From Hofstenia miamia (taxonomy: Eukaryota > Xenacoelomorpha > Acoela), in the NCBI GenBank assembly GCA_004352715.1, contig SCFE01000003.1, positions 3,181,794 through 3,245,793 on the forward strand: 64,000 nucleotides of DNA, read 5' to 3'. Below the pieces are notes generated by a model. That model made no database searches, was not told the DNA's origin, and saw nothing but the letters and a program-made list of their open reading frames with translations. The translations under genes and the position numbers were made by a program. Positions 12,801-23,340 of this stretch are shown one piece after another; the stretch's first letter is position 1; each line of letters begins with the position of its first letter.

Positions 12801-13408
12801 AAAATTGACAAATTGACCAAACATCTTAAAAATTGACTTTTTTTATTTTATAAATTTTTCATTAATGATTCATCTCACAAAGATTGACATTATTGTAATA
12901 TTAATAATACATTGTATTACTTTACATGCATAATATCACTACGGTATAGCTACATTAACTATAAGTCCAAAATAATATCGACAGCAATTTGCAGCACAAT
13001 GATAACATGGTATATAAAGTTTCAAGCCTGCTTCATGTTTAACAAAATTCTTTACATTTTCGCAATATTTGGTGAGTTAAAATGGCACGTAATGATTTAA
13101 TAATTTATTAAAACATTTTGACAAATATAACATTTGAAGTGCTATTGAACAGCGTTTAGCAGCTGTTTGAATTGAATTATTTCGAAAACGTGTAAATGCT
13201 AAATTTTAGTTTACACATGAAATTAATACTTTCTAATTTCAAAATTGAAATAACTCAGATTTTCATTGAATGAAATTAAATGTGATAACCACAACTATCA
13301 GCATACTCCTACATTCGAATAAATATGAATAATAAGCAAAGTACAACGCACCTTTTGCAATTTCGTAGAAAGCTGTTTAGGGACATCAATTGGTTGGGCG
13401 GTATCCAT
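2765..13408 (-). CDS. EEF2K: Eukaryotic elongation factor 2 kinase, spliced gene model
   Basis: eEF2K is the calmodulin-dependent atypical (alpha) kinase that phosphorylates eEF2 and slows translation elongation in the cytosol. The model joins 13408-13352 (tentative), 10410-10078, 9161-8910, 6564-6245, 3656-3639 (microexon) and 3542-2765. All introns are GT..AG, phases agree, and the total is 1758 nt, or 585 residues plus stop. The human protein is longer (about 725), mainly because of its N-terminus and linker. Landmarks in model numbering: calmodulin-binding-like helix about 22-44; FARGAMR 80-86; invariant lysine K111 in MAKKYIE; AFSHFTFE with H198; VVDIQ with D212; TDP with D222; glycine-rich GDGNLG 234-239; zinc ligands in HECNPVC (H250, C252, C256); an acidic, serine-rich linker 262-370; Sel1-like helical repeats about 381-585 ending in EEAWALIEE. 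Key catalytic and zinc residues are present, so it should be active. Expression control is not visible. Confidence 0.88.
3639..3656 (-). CDS. EEF2K: Candidate 18-nt microexon of EEF2K
   Basis: The upstream exon stops two bases into a codon (CG) and the last exon must start by supplying the third base of a codon beginning AG. An 18-nt piece, AGTGAAGGTTTTAAGAAG, meets both needs. It follows the acceptor ATTTAG (ending at 3657) and precedes the donor GTAAAT (3638-3633). It adds RVKVLR between the two exons. The basic RV-basic-x-L pattern resembles a segment at a similar place in the vertebrate linker. Direct splicing of 6245 to 3542 would break the frame, so some small exon is needed. Confidence 0.6.
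3657..6244 (-). other. EEF2K: EEF2K intron without recognisable content
   Basis: AT-rich intron between the candidate microexon and the C-lobe exon. No repeats with clear ends and no RNA gene were recognised. The plus-strand open frame at 4132-4395 has no family resemblance. Confidence 0.5.
6245..6564 (-). CDS. EEF2K: EEF2K exon: C-lobe, zinc site and start of regulatory linker
   Basis: Acceptor GCATTTTAG ends at 6565 and donor GTAAAC spans 6244-6239. The 320 nt end in phase 2. The translation opens GVGDLYTDPQIHT, followed by the glycine-rich loop YGDGNLGAKGMALFF, the zinc-binding SHECNPVC and FDLSPRE, which marks the end of the alpha-kinase domain. The last 45 residues are rich in Ser, Thr and Arg (IVRSRSTSFTSDEPTSPPSS) and begin the phosphoregulated linker. 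Plus-strand open frames over this exon are antisense shadows. Confidence 0.9.
6655..6916. repeat. (TA)n microsatellite and 121-N gap with duplicated flank
   Basis: A TA run and the 33 bases after it (ending GTGGAAAGATCTCAAATG) occur at 6655-6718 and again at 6851-6916, on either side of an N run at 6719-6839. The repeated flank suggests the two sides are the same locus placed twice. It lies inside an EEF2K intron. Confidence 0.85.
7731..8342 (-). mobile_element. Deletion-derivative mariner element
   Basis: The left end CGAGGTGCATTCAGAAAGTT follows a TA, and the right end, read inward, starts CGAGAAAGTTCTTT and is followed by TA (8343-8344). TA target duplications and this CGAGGT..AAAGTT end are typical of mariner. 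Inside on the minus strand, about 8224-7988, is a decayed transposase N-terminus with EPTLRKRFRLFEECRTSV and RSGRP, the mariner helix-turn-helix linker motif. It is followed after a frame change by helical sequence to about 7935. The DDE catalytic region is missing. At 612 bp it is about half the length of a full mariner. It lies in an EEF2K intron. Confidence 0.7.
8910..9161 (-). CDS. EEF2K: EEF2K exon: central alpha-kinase domain
   Basis: Bounded by acceptor TTGTATTAG (ending at 9162) and donor GTTTAT (8909-8904). It is 252 nt and encodes 84 residues in phase 0. It begins ADAKLWGERFNR, continuing directly from EDVRLQ of the previous exon as in other eEF2Ks. It includes HLEHFIEG, KYNSNSGFV, and AFSHFTFEQSGH, where the first histidine is the expected zinc ligand. 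It ends VVDIQ, containing the catalytic aspartate. Confidence 0.9.
9162..10077 (-). other. EEF2K: EEF2K intron
   Basis: AT-rich intron. Nothing recognised in it. Confidence 0.5.
10078..10410 (-). CDS. EEF2K: EEF2K exon: calmodulin-binding region and N-lobe of alpha-kinase domain
   Basis: The exon starts after the acceptor CAGTTTAG (ending at 10411) and ends at the donor GTAGTG (10077-10072). It encodes 111 residues in phase 0. They begin with a basic amphipathic stretch (KLHIKAALAKAKLREDPW) equivalent to the calmodulin-binding segment before the kinase domain. Next come RHRYSAVKTKW, FARGAMRQCFR, and NYMAKKYIE with the ATP-binding lysine, ending at EDVRLQ. The similarity to eEF2K is specific and not shared by conventional kinases. 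The next 150 bases downstream are open but unrelated, so they are intron. Confidence 0.9.
10411..13351 (-). other. EEF2K: Upstream EEF2K intron or promoter-side DNA
   Basis: If the candidate first exon is right this is a 2.9-kb intron. If not, it contains the true N-terminal exon or the promoter. I found no other eEF2K-like coding segment on the minus strand here. Confidence 0.4.
13352..13408 (-). CDS. EEF2K: Candidate first coding exon of EEF2K (19 codons)
   Basis: An ATG at 13408 opens 19 codons (MDTAQPIDVPKQLSTKLQK) that end at a possible donor GTGCGT (13351-13346). An in-frame TAA lies four codons upstream, so this ATG would be a true start. The exon ends in phase 0, which is what the exon at 10410 needs, giving LQK joined to TSQLK. 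It would leave a 2.9-kb intron and a much shorter N-terminus than human eEF2K. There is no family similarity in so short a piece, so it rests only on signals and phase. A different upstream exon is possible. Confidence 0.35.
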
Positions 13409-13985
13409 TAGGGGTGTGAATTAATTACGACAACATGTAACGTCCAAAAATCATTTTCAAAATGAACAGGTAATTGGTAGTAATGTAGAGAGTTTACGCC
13501 ATCTATAACAGATTGTTTAATTAGAAATTCACAAACAAGTGCAAATGCATTGCCCTAGATCGTGCATTGCATTATGTCAACAGATGGCGTAAAGCAACTA
13601 TAAAATATTGAAATTAAGGGCCGGTAAGTACAAAACTTACTTTGAATAGTTAACTCATATTAAATTTAACATTAATTAATAGTTAACTTATAATTTATTT
13701 ACAAATTCAGTTACAAAAAAGAAATAGGCGTTTACTATTTCAAATATCAGATAACTAGCTACACAAACGCATAAAAGGGACGAACGTATCTTGTTAATAA
13801 TGTAATTTTACCAGCAGAATTAAATAACAGGTCAAAATCAACTGAATCTGAATAAATGTTAATCAAAAATATACATTAACGATTAATGGATTAATTAATC
13901 TTTAAATTCCACAGTCCAAAATTTAAATCTATGCTGTTTGTACAGATCATTTTCTATTTAGCATCATAATAATGGAAAACCTTAC

Positions 13986-14760
13986 CCCTTTGAGTCCCAC
14001 AGTATCATATATGATACAAATTTTCAATGGCATATTTTTATGTATTATAGGATGTTTTATTTATGCACGACGTATTTTTCCTGCTTAGGACGCATCAAAT
14101 TAATATATTTTGTCTTAAATGGTTTCATGTCTAAAATCAGTGTCAACTAATTTAAAAATCTTTTTGTTGATTTTTTATTTTTTACAGGTAGGAGATTTTG
14201 TATCTTTTCCACATGTAATGGTAATTTGTTTTTTCAACAAAAAATGTTTTTGTGGCTATTGTGTACGTGAGTTAACATTTTTTATGATACATTGGAACTG
14301 AATGGAACAAAATCTGAACAATTTGTGTGAATAGCGACTCAACTTTTCATAGATACGAAGTCACTGTTTCTGTGCATAGCTCTGTCAGTGTCAGACGGAT
14401 GACCATATGAATCGATTTCTATGCAAAAATTACCGCTGTGAGCATAAGACCAGAAAGTGGTACAGGCCGATCGTCCTTTGGGCCACACACTTGTGTGTTG
14501 TAAACGGCTGGCTACATTACCAACGCGATTGCAAGCAGCTCAATGAGCCCAATGTTATGGATCTGCTGGAATTCACGACCAATATTGCAACTTCGCTCAT
14601 TATGCGGGACAAGCCCCATGGGAAGCTTTCTGCACGGAAACGCGGACGGCCTTCGGCTACGTCAGCACCCGATCTCATGGANNNNNNNNNNNNNNGGTTA
14701 CTCTCCAGGACGATTCGGGCGTAGCCCTTGGGTTCTTGTATGTAATATTTCCACCACCTA
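13986..14760 (+). mobile_element. piggyBac relic with transposase fragment
   Basis: The left end CCCTTTGAGTCCCA and the following ~300 bases (to about 14280) match the start of the element at 14951. The preceding bases are TTAC rather than TTAA, so one end is eroded. Downstream at about 14407-14680 the plus strand encodes a piggyBac transposase piece (TRKWYRPIVLWATHLCVVNG, then WLHYQRDCKQLN and LLEFTTNIATSLI), the conserved region near the end of the DDE_Tnp_1_7 domain. A 14-N gap at 14682-14695 interrupts it. No right end was found. The catalytic aspartates are absent. Confidence 0.65.
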
Positions 14761-14950
14761 GGAAATTTTTAAAAACTACAATTGTTTCCCAACTATTATT
14801 TAAAACTTCATTACTCCTTAATTGACAAATATTTCCAAGCTTATAAAGAGGGGTTTTGAGGCCGTTTTGCTCCATGGTGTGATGCCCATGGATCTCGTAA
14901 CGCGGTATGAGGTTGGGTGGAGCTAGTATTCTTACTCTAAACTCTATTAA

Positions 14951-15670
14951 CCCTTTCAGTCCCACAGTATCATATATGATACAAATTTTCAATGGCATAT
15001 TTTTATGTATTATACGATGTTTTATTTATGCACGACGTATTTTGCCTGCTTAGGAAGCATCAAATTAATATATTTTGTCTTAAATGGTTTCATGTCTAAA
15101 ATCAGTGTCAACTAATTTAGAAATCTTTTTGTTGTTTTTTTATTTTTTACAGGTAGGAGATTTTGTATCTTTTCCGCATGTAATGGTAATTTGTTTTTCC
15201 AAAAAAAATGTTTTTGTGCTATTGTGTACGTAAGTTAACATTTTTTAGAAGACACCGTCGCCCACTGGCCAGAAATGGTTGCTGTTACTTCAAGAAAACG
15301 CTACAAACAATGCATTTCCCTTACACAAACTCGTTGCATGAAATGTTCCATTCATTTATGCCTGCGACCAGAACGAAACTGTTTTGTGAAGTATCACCAG
15401 TAGGCCTTTGGCCTGACTTTGTAGAAATTAGCGTGCTGATGAATAATAAAAACAATCAAGCATATTGTTGCGTTTTCGTTCAATTATATGACACAATGCT
15501 AAAGCAACCGTTAAGTCCCAATGTATCATATATGATACAATCACAAAAACATACAAGAAAAGTGCAAATCGCTTCAATTTTCAGTCTGTAGTTATGAAGT
15601 ATCCCAGAATGATGAAAAATGATCAGTAATATTTTTTTCGTCGAAGAAAAATAATTTGGGACTGAAAGGG
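14951..15670. mobile_element. 720-bp non-autonomous piggyBac element with intact ends
   Basis: Perfect 14-bp terminal inverted repeats (CCCTTTCAGTCCCA) are flanked by TTAA at 14947-14950 and 15671-15674, the piggyBac hallmark. A 16-bp perfect palindrome, GTATCATATATGATAC, lies just inside the left end (14967-14982) and again near the right end (15523-15538). The left ~300 bp repeat the relic 965 bp upstream. The 127-residue open frame at 15208-15591 has no transposase motif, so mobility would depend on a transposase from elsewhere. Confidence 0.85.
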
Positions 15671-15674
15671 TTAA

Positions 15675-17630
15675 AATTAAATTGTTTAAGCCTAGTAAGA
15701 GATTGTCAAGCAATTGAATTATATTATAAATTTATGAAATGGACGAATTAATTATTTTAACCAATTTGGTCAAGTAATGAATTGGTATATAATGTTTATT
15801 AACGCTATTCAGCTTAATCAATATTCGTCGATGATTAACTCTTCTTAGAAAGAGTTGCAACAACTGCGTATAAATAGGAGTGATACACTATCATATTTGC
15901 ATGACCAATATTTGCCAAACAAAATTTTTGACGAATGTTTACCACTATATCACCCCGTCGATGTTGTTTATTTACGCACAATGCAGTGGTTAATTAATTT
16001 CATTTAAATGGTTTTTCTTGTCATTGTTAATGCGAGGCAGACAAAAAAGTATCACACAAATGCATACATGCTTAATAACAATTGTATCAAAAACGAACAC
16101 TGCACAGGTCATAGCACACAAACGAATGCAAACTAGGTAACCACAAACGAAAAATTCCAGTAGATATTTGCCGTTTGTCTGATGACTTGTTTGACGAATG
16201 TTTGATAATGCATGTTTGCGGATCACCAGATGCTTGATAATGAATCACCACATTAACTTAAGAGGGTTCCTCTACAGAAAAAAATGGTTTTTGCAATTTT
16301 GATTATTTTTTGGCATATTTTAAAACTTTTATCCATCTTTTATAATTCTGCTTAATTCCTTTTTTGAAAATATTTCTTATTCTTGGTTAATTATTCAAAA
16401 AATTCACAAAATGTACACAATTTATGATAATCTGAATACTGTTGTACTGCCACGCTATATAATTTTTAAACATTTTTTTTCATATTTTACCATTTACCTA
16501 CAATCGAATAATCATAACTCATGTTTGGTACTGACTTGATTTTTGGACAGAATGTTCCAGAAAAATTCCTCTATACATAACAATGAGAAAAAATACATTT
16601 TGTATTAAGTTCAGTGATTTTATGACATTTTGCAAATTAATGAGGTAAATAAGTCGTTCGATATCCATATTTATGCAAATTAGCAATTAGTCGTATTAAA
16701 GAAAATTATTATAGCTGTATAGAAAATTTTATTGTTTACAAAAAAGGTAAAATATAACATGATAACTACTTCAGTTATACAGATATTACCGATTGTAATT
16801 TAGACTCATTATATCATTTAATTTAGTGGCTACCATGGGAACCAGAACGGAAAATAATTTTTCAAACCAAATTTCTACAATTTCCAACTTGCTTTATCAT
16901 ATAAGCCTAATATTGCCAGGTTAACTTATGTTATTTGAATTTTAGATTTTTCTCTATGGGCACCCCTTAACAAAATTAACACATTAAATACAAATATAGG
17001 TAAATGGAGTTGCAAAAAATTGCCAATATGTTGTTTATATATTGAAAAAATTACTTTAGAAGTTTTCCATCAGCTCTCTGTTATTTAGTAGAAAAGCATG
17101 ACATACTAAACAGTCAAGTAAATTTGATTGAAAATTTATTTCCAGGCAATGATGTACCCAAGGGAAGACAAGGTGGAATATGAATGCAATTTCATCAATA
17201 AACGCATGAACAATCTAATATCTTAGAAAACAACTTAGAAATCTTCGAAACATATTATGGAATGATATTGAACCTTTAATAAATAAACATTAGGTGTTAC
17301 TTTTACACAATGGTTGCCTACAAGGCAATTGTGGTATGAGGTAGAGGAAATATTATTATCCACGGAATAACCAATAGAGCAACAAGCTTTTTTGATTTAA
17401 TAAGATAATGATTTGGTGCAATACTTTTTATATTTAGTTTCTGATTCTCTAAAATATAACTAGCAGATTGGCAATTTGTAAATGTAACATTTGACACAGC
17501 AAATATCAGTTAGAATTGGACCAACAACAGTTAGAAAATAAAAGCTAAGGACCAGTTCATTACAACTCTTCGAATTGGCGGGGCTAACCGGGCAAGATTT
17601 CAAAATCCCGTGCATTGCTAAAGCCGTGAT
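15675..17630. other. Gene-free AT-rich stretch
   Basis: No coding, RNA or element-end signal was recognised. Two loosely similar segments (near 15895-15960 and 16160-16220, both with TTTGACGAATGTTT) may be an eroded dispersed repeat. Confidence 0.4.
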
Positions 17631-17639
17631 AATTGGTAG

Positions 17640-19430
17640 AGCAAGTTTGGTAATGAACTTATCAGCGTGATCGCGAAGGATTTCAACTGCCACAATCCGG
17701 AATTGGGTGGATCCAAAATAGATAACAAATGTGAACAGCTCAGCGAGTTTGCCAACCTTAACGATCTTTATATACCTAACCACCCAGATCTTGGGCCAAC
17801 CGTCATTAATGCCTCAAATGGATCTAGCATTGCCCGATATCAATTTAACCCGCAAAATTAATTACTGGAATATCAGACCGAAGGACCTCTTTGCTGGCAA
17901 CGGACTATAGAAGTGTGCATTGAGGAAAAATTTCCGGATCAACCTACGGATAAACTAACTTAGAAACAATGCAATTGGGATTTATTTTCTTATGCTCAAA
18001 ATCAATCTTACCTATACACTCCTCAAAACGACGATATTAATGACATTGACAAAGCATTCAATCAGGTTGTTATATTCAACTCCAATGCAGTACAGTTCCA
18101 GTTACTCCAAATCTCACCCATTGTGGACTACCGAACTAACTCATCTGAAACCCAGAAACGCACAACACAAATAATGGAAAAAACCCTTCAGAGTACACTT
18201 TCAATATAGGTTCCTTAAACACCGACCTACAGCTACGGCCTTGAACAAACTGTTTCAAATCGTATCAACTGCTAAGCTTCGATTTCTCCGCAGCTTTCGA
18301 CAGAGCACCACCTAAGTCCATTATTCAAAATGTAGCATACGCAAACGACAATAACGCTGCAATCAAGGTTACATCCATAAAAATAAATATAGCTGACAAT
18401 ATTTCTCGGCAACTAATGACATGGTCTATATCTAAGGGACTAAAATTGAACTTGTTCAAAACCCAGGCCGCATTCATCAACTATAAACTTAAAACACCCG
18501 CATCTATCATTCTGCAATCTGAAACGCTCAATATGCAACCCAGCAAGTTCCTGGGCGTCATTTTCTATGATAAATTGACACTTAAAAATTACATTAAAGC
18601 AGCATGTCACAATGCAGTGCAATACACCGCGATGCTAACCAATGTATCTCGATTACAATACGGCACTTCCTCCAAAAACCTTCGCCTACTGATCAAGGAG
18701 TTACATTACCTAAATTATTTTATGGAATAGCTGTCTGGGGACATCAAATAAAATTCAATACACTTAGAACTATCTCATTCGCAAGACAAAGAAAAATAGC
18801 CTTACTAATTACAAGTCTTTCAATTCAAGTCGCACGTCAAAAATAATTACATTAAACGATATTCCTCCTATGGTGGGCGACAGAAACATCTTTCCCCTTC
18901 TTCAATCACGCAAACTCGGTAATCCTATCACATTTCCGCAACATAATCCTGAGACGAAGGAAGAAAGCTCAAAGCTCCTTTTGGATTACATACTCAACTT
19001 GTTCGATGAATCGCGTTTCAAATTCAAATTTTCCGCTTTTAATAATTTTACTAAAGAGAATTCACATGTATTGTCACAGATCATTACCAAACAATAGACT
19101 GAATTAGCTTCAATCAAGCGCTATCCCCTTTTGTCGATGGGGATGCCGTGAGTATGAGACGATTGAGCAGAGTATTTCGATGCTCCTTCTACAACAGCAG
19201 TCGTGGTCCCCTGGTCAAAGCTTGTAAGCAAAATTTAGTGAAATTTGACAATTTAAGCGATTTTCTTAATAACAGCAACTATACTAACGCTTTATTACAA
19301 TTTGCAGACCTTAAGTCAATTAATCCTAAGAGAAGCTTTATGAATTTACCGATCGATGTTCATCACTTTCCGTATTCTGGGAGCTATGCATCTCAAGCCA
19401 ACCAATGTCTGTTCGGATAATGTCGGTCGC
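17640..19430 (+). mobile_element. Degenerate jockey-type LINE relic
   Basis: Pieces of a non-LTR retrotransposon follow in the right order on the plus strand, in shifting frames. At about 17660-17830 is an AP-endonuclease segment (AKDFNCHNPELGG, then QLSEFANLNDLYI). At about 18260-18330 is RT motif A (FDFSAAFDRA). It is followed almost at once by a motif-C-like AYANDNN where YADD is expected. At 18416-18700 is the post-palm region (SKGLKLNLFKTQA, KFLGVIFYDKLTLK), and near 18715 is FYGIAVWG. The palm between motifs A and C is deleted. Nothing is intact. The frame at 19148-19420 is probably the eroded tail and is not recognised. Confidence 0.7.
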
Positions 19431-19654
19431 TAATTGTTTTATTTGTAAACCGTTTGTTTATCACTGTAATTATCTTTGTGTTCTCATAGAAGTTAATACA
19501 AACATATACATGAATTTCAAGTCCTAAAAATAATACAATATCCCCACCCACCCATTTTGTATTTGATCAAATAAATGAATAAATGAGGGACAACATATTT
19601 GCAATTGATCTGAATATGAATAATGGGCTGCCTTGGAACTCGATTGATAAGCGA

Positions 19655-19655
19655 T

Positions 19656-19693
<38 letters not shown>
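19655..19693. repeat. (AT)n microsatellite
   Basis: Uninterrupted AT dinucleotide run just downstream of the LINE relic. Confidence 0.9.
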
Positions 19694-19695
<2 letters not shown>

Positions 19696-20298
19696 ACTTT
19701 AATATAGCTAAGATATATTGAGAATTTATATTTTATTTAATGAAAATAAATTTTAAGAGAACTTAAATAATGATTGACTATTTGCTTTTATTTAATATAA
19801 TTTCAAAGCTCTTTGAACATGTTTAAAAATAAACTGCAAGTAGGCTATTAATAGGATTCAAAGGGAGGTTTGACTGCAGTGCGATATTCACGATCAGCTC
19901 AAGCAAAATTTATAAAAAGGTTTAATTATAAATGTTTATAAATAAACACGAATGCTAATATGAGCTTATCATAATCCAAATTGCAAATATCTTTAAAATT
20001 GATAGCAGTTGTTGTTTTTACCTTTGAATATCAAGCTGATTACGAATAGTAAGTTGCAGTAAAAAAACCTATTCAAAGCAAGAGCTGGCAAGCTGTCATA
20101 GAAAAGCGAGCGATTATATAAATTGCGCGTGCATTTATAGACCCTCCAATAATTATTACGAGAGCACATTTGGTATATCCGAAACTGAAGTAATTGAAGC
20201 GATAGGAGTACACTAAAAGATCTTGGTGGTCTTCGATCTAGAATTGTGTTAATTTAAGGTGATTTCAATTTTTCAGGGAAGTGAAACCCTAAAAGTGC

Positions 20299-20838
20299 AT
20301 GGTACTTGACATCAACCAGAAGATAGAAAGAAAATTTTCAATTGATGGGAGTGACCTTCCTGAAACCCAATATGTTAAGGATCTTCGCGTGAGGGTATTA
20401 GCTAATTTGAAATGGGATATCCATGTTGATGTTGTGGTTAAACGTGCGTCGAGATTGAGGGGAATGCTTAAGCACGTTCACGCTAGTAATGACAAGGAGG
20501 TGATAGTACCCTTATATAAAGCAATTGTTCGTCCTGTCATGGAGTACGCCGCCACTGTCTGGCCACTTCAATGTTACACTCAAGAACAAGCTGGAAGCTG
20601 CAAAAAGCCTTGTTTAAATAGGGTCATTGGCGATGCCATGGTAACCAAATTGGAAGCGCATAGAGAAACAATCGACCCGGTCACAACCTACAAGATGCTC
20701 AACAATCAGATGTACATCAACAAGGAAGAATACTTTAAAATAGCGCAATCACGCGCATTGCGCAGCAATTCGAAAAAATGTAGAAGAAATGGTGCCGGAC
20801 AAATATTAGGTCACATTTTCTCAGTGTCCGTGTGGTAG
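20299..20838 (+). pseudogene. LINE reverse transcriptase C-terminal fragment
   Basis: An open frame of 179 residues resembles the region after the palm in CR1/L2/Rex-like LINEs: FSIDGSDLPETQYVKDLRVR, then LKWDIHVDVVVKRASRLRGM, then VPLYKAIVRPVMEYAATVW. It then continues into a short basic tail. The catalytic RT motifs and the endonuclease are not present upstream, so this is a 5'-truncated copy, as LINE insertions often are. It is not a host gene. It is separate from the jockey-type relic at 17.6-19.4 kb, which has its own post-palm segment. Confidence 0.7.
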
Positions 20839-21618
20839 ACAAATGGAATGCATAGCCAGATAGGTCAGGAAAAATATGGATTATTAAATGATATTCGTAT
20901 ACAAATATAGACAAAAGCTATTATCAAAAAAAATCTATTTTGAACAGAAAAATTTAAAAAACCAAAAATGAATTACATTATGGTATACTCAATAACCTCT
21001 AAGTTGAAAATTGCAACTTAATTAATTAGTACTAAAATACTATTAGAACGTTTAGTCAAAAACTGTAATAAACAAAGGTGTTATTCACAACATTTAATAG
21101 TGTCGTCAAACAATTTCGAAAAGCACATTATGGAAGGTTCTGCTAAACATTCAGTAAATGAAGTTGAGAAGGTTTGTATTTTTTTATTCTATAAAATCTC
21201 AAATCTTGGACAATTGCAGTAAGTTTTTCTTAAGGAAAAGTGTTCATAAAATAATAATTTTGGAAGATTTGAGATAAATTTAGAAAATGTCAAATTTCCA
21301 AAAATGAAACATATTCAATCATAATATCACTAAAACTATTATTTTTGAAATTTTTAGATAAAGCTAACTGGAATCAATTCCTAGCAAAATCATTCAATTT
21401 CATAACTAATTACTGAAGATTTAAAAAGTCTTTGAGAACTGCAAAATTGAATTGATAAACAAAATAATGCATAAAAATATTAATACTGTAAAATCAGCAT
21501 TAAATCTGTAATGGTTCTAGTTCCCTATCTAATGAGGGTTTCAGGTTGAGGAATGAATTGCTACGCTACAAAATAAATCAACTTCTCCTATCATTCAATC
21601 CACTCCTAGTAAATGTAA

Positions 21619-22437
21619 CCCAGATAACAATTTAAGGTCTAAACAACATTATTTTGGGTTGTTATGTGGTTGTTTTATGTGTCAAAAACAACGTTGTTTT
21701 AACATCAAAATGGTACCATTTCATTGGTCAAAACAACATTGCTTCAACAATGTCACATTTGGTTGCTTTTTGGTTGTTTTTTATTCATGAAACAGCAATA
21801 TTTTGAGGTCATAACAACATTGTTTTATGTTGTCACATGCTTGTTTTAGCATTACTTTTGTATGCAAAATAAAATTTTATATTGCTAAGCAGTTCAAACA
21901 TTGCTGTTTAAACAAACACAACCCCAACAAAGGGCAGACCACTATCTTTGAGATACTGTTAAGCATATTCAATACAAACATTTGTTAAAGATTTCAATGA
22001 ATGTCTTGTATATAAATGATAACAATGAGCATAAACATCTGCCAAATTTAACAAAAATTTAAAAATCTAAAATTAAGCACAATTTTGAAATAGTACTTTC
22101 TTAAGTCGTGAAAAATCTCTTCAGCTCAATTGTAACTTATGATATTTAACAGTCAATGTCAAGGTGTCCAAATATTCATGAATAAATTATTTTGAAAATT
22201 CACTTATCTGGTATATTATAATTTTTCACAAATTAAAAATTTCAAAAAAGGTTTTGCAAATCCTTTTTTATATAAAAGGATCTAGTAATAAAATAATAAA
22301 GTGAGTTAAATTTGCAAGCATCTGCTCACTGATTATATTTTACTAAAGCTGTTATTATGATGTTAGTGGTTGCTGCAACAACCAAAAGTATGAAACAACT
22401 TTAAACAACGTAAAAACAACCAAAATTGTTATCTGGG
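21619..22437. mobile_element. Non-autonomous DNA element (MITE) with CCCAGATAACAATTT ends
   Basis: The left end CCCAGATAACAATTT (21619-21633) recurs in inverse as AAATTGTTATCTGGG at the right end (22423-22437). Subterminal DNA on both sides is packed with short copies of GGTTGTTTT and AAACAACNTTGTTTT in both orientations, as expected for transposase-binding arrays. It has no coding capacity. I see no clear target-site duplication, so the superfamily is open. Confidence 0.65.
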
Positions 22438-23009
22438 AAGAGGTGACAGTAGATTGAGAGAGAGGGTAGAGTAGCCATACTTGGCTGAGCTGAAACAGAA
22501 ACCTTTTAGAGTTGTTTAGAATAGAACCCTAGAGAGAGAGGGAAGCCCTAATATTCTTGGGTGCAGTGCAATGGAAACTGTGCTAAGTAAAAACCTAAAC
22601 TCTGTGCATTCCTCAACTTGTGCAATTTAGGTGGTAGAAATAATAACCATTTTTGGAAACAACTGAAATGCAAACAGCAGAAGCCCTAACTGTACGCCTA
22701 GTCCTAAGTTAAAGGATATGCTTGAAATTTGTACCACTCCTAGGTAGTCTTTAACTGATATGTGACAGTTTTAGAAAGACATAAGTCAAACAAAACATAT
22801 GCTAGTAACAAAAATGAATATTATCATACATTTTTATATGAACAAACAATAACTCACAATTGCCAATATAAGTAAATAAATAACAGGTAGTCTGCAAAAA
22901 AATTAAAAATATTCAAAAATGAAATGGCACATTTTACAAAACTAAATTTCATCTGGTGGAATGCTAAATTACCAATCTACCTTGCTAAAAGCCAATAGCT
23001 GTTGATGAG
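22438..23009. other. Gene-free stretch between MITE and mariner fragment
   Basis: No coding or RNA signal recognised. Confidence 0.4.
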
Positions 23010-23340
23010 AGTGAGCCTTTTCTGATGAGTGCAACTTTTATCTTAATGGGACTATCAAAGAGCATAACATTCATTTTGGGCAACTGAAAATCCTCACTGG
23101 CAGCTCAAATGCAAAATGCATAACATCAGATATCTTACAGTTTGGGCAGCCATTGGGTGGAATGTTTTAATTGGCTTGGACATCTCTGAAACAACTATGA
23201 CTGGAGATAGATATTGTGAAGTCCTCAATGAATATGTAGTTCCCTATTTTCAACAAAACCCAGCAATGCCCTACCAGCAAGATAGAGCCTCCCCTCATCA
23301 TTCAAGGGCAGCCAGACAAATTGTATTTCAAGTACATGAA
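23010..23340 (+). pseudogene. Tc1/mariner-type (DDE_3) transposase fragment
   Basis: Two frames separated by a one-base deletion near 23077 encode SDECNFYLNG (first aspartate region) and then FWATENPHW, LTVWAAIGWNVLIGL, YVVPYFQQNP and YQQDRASPHHSRAARQ. The aspartate in QQD is the second catalytic residue. The third acidic residue and the N-terminal DNA-binding domain are missing. It ends where the frame runs into AT-rich DNA. No terminal repeats were found. Confidence 0.7.

Noticed and set aside
17460-17783. Minus-strand frame as a gene
   Set aside because: Overlaps the plus-strand LINE endonuclease remnant, which has clear motifs.
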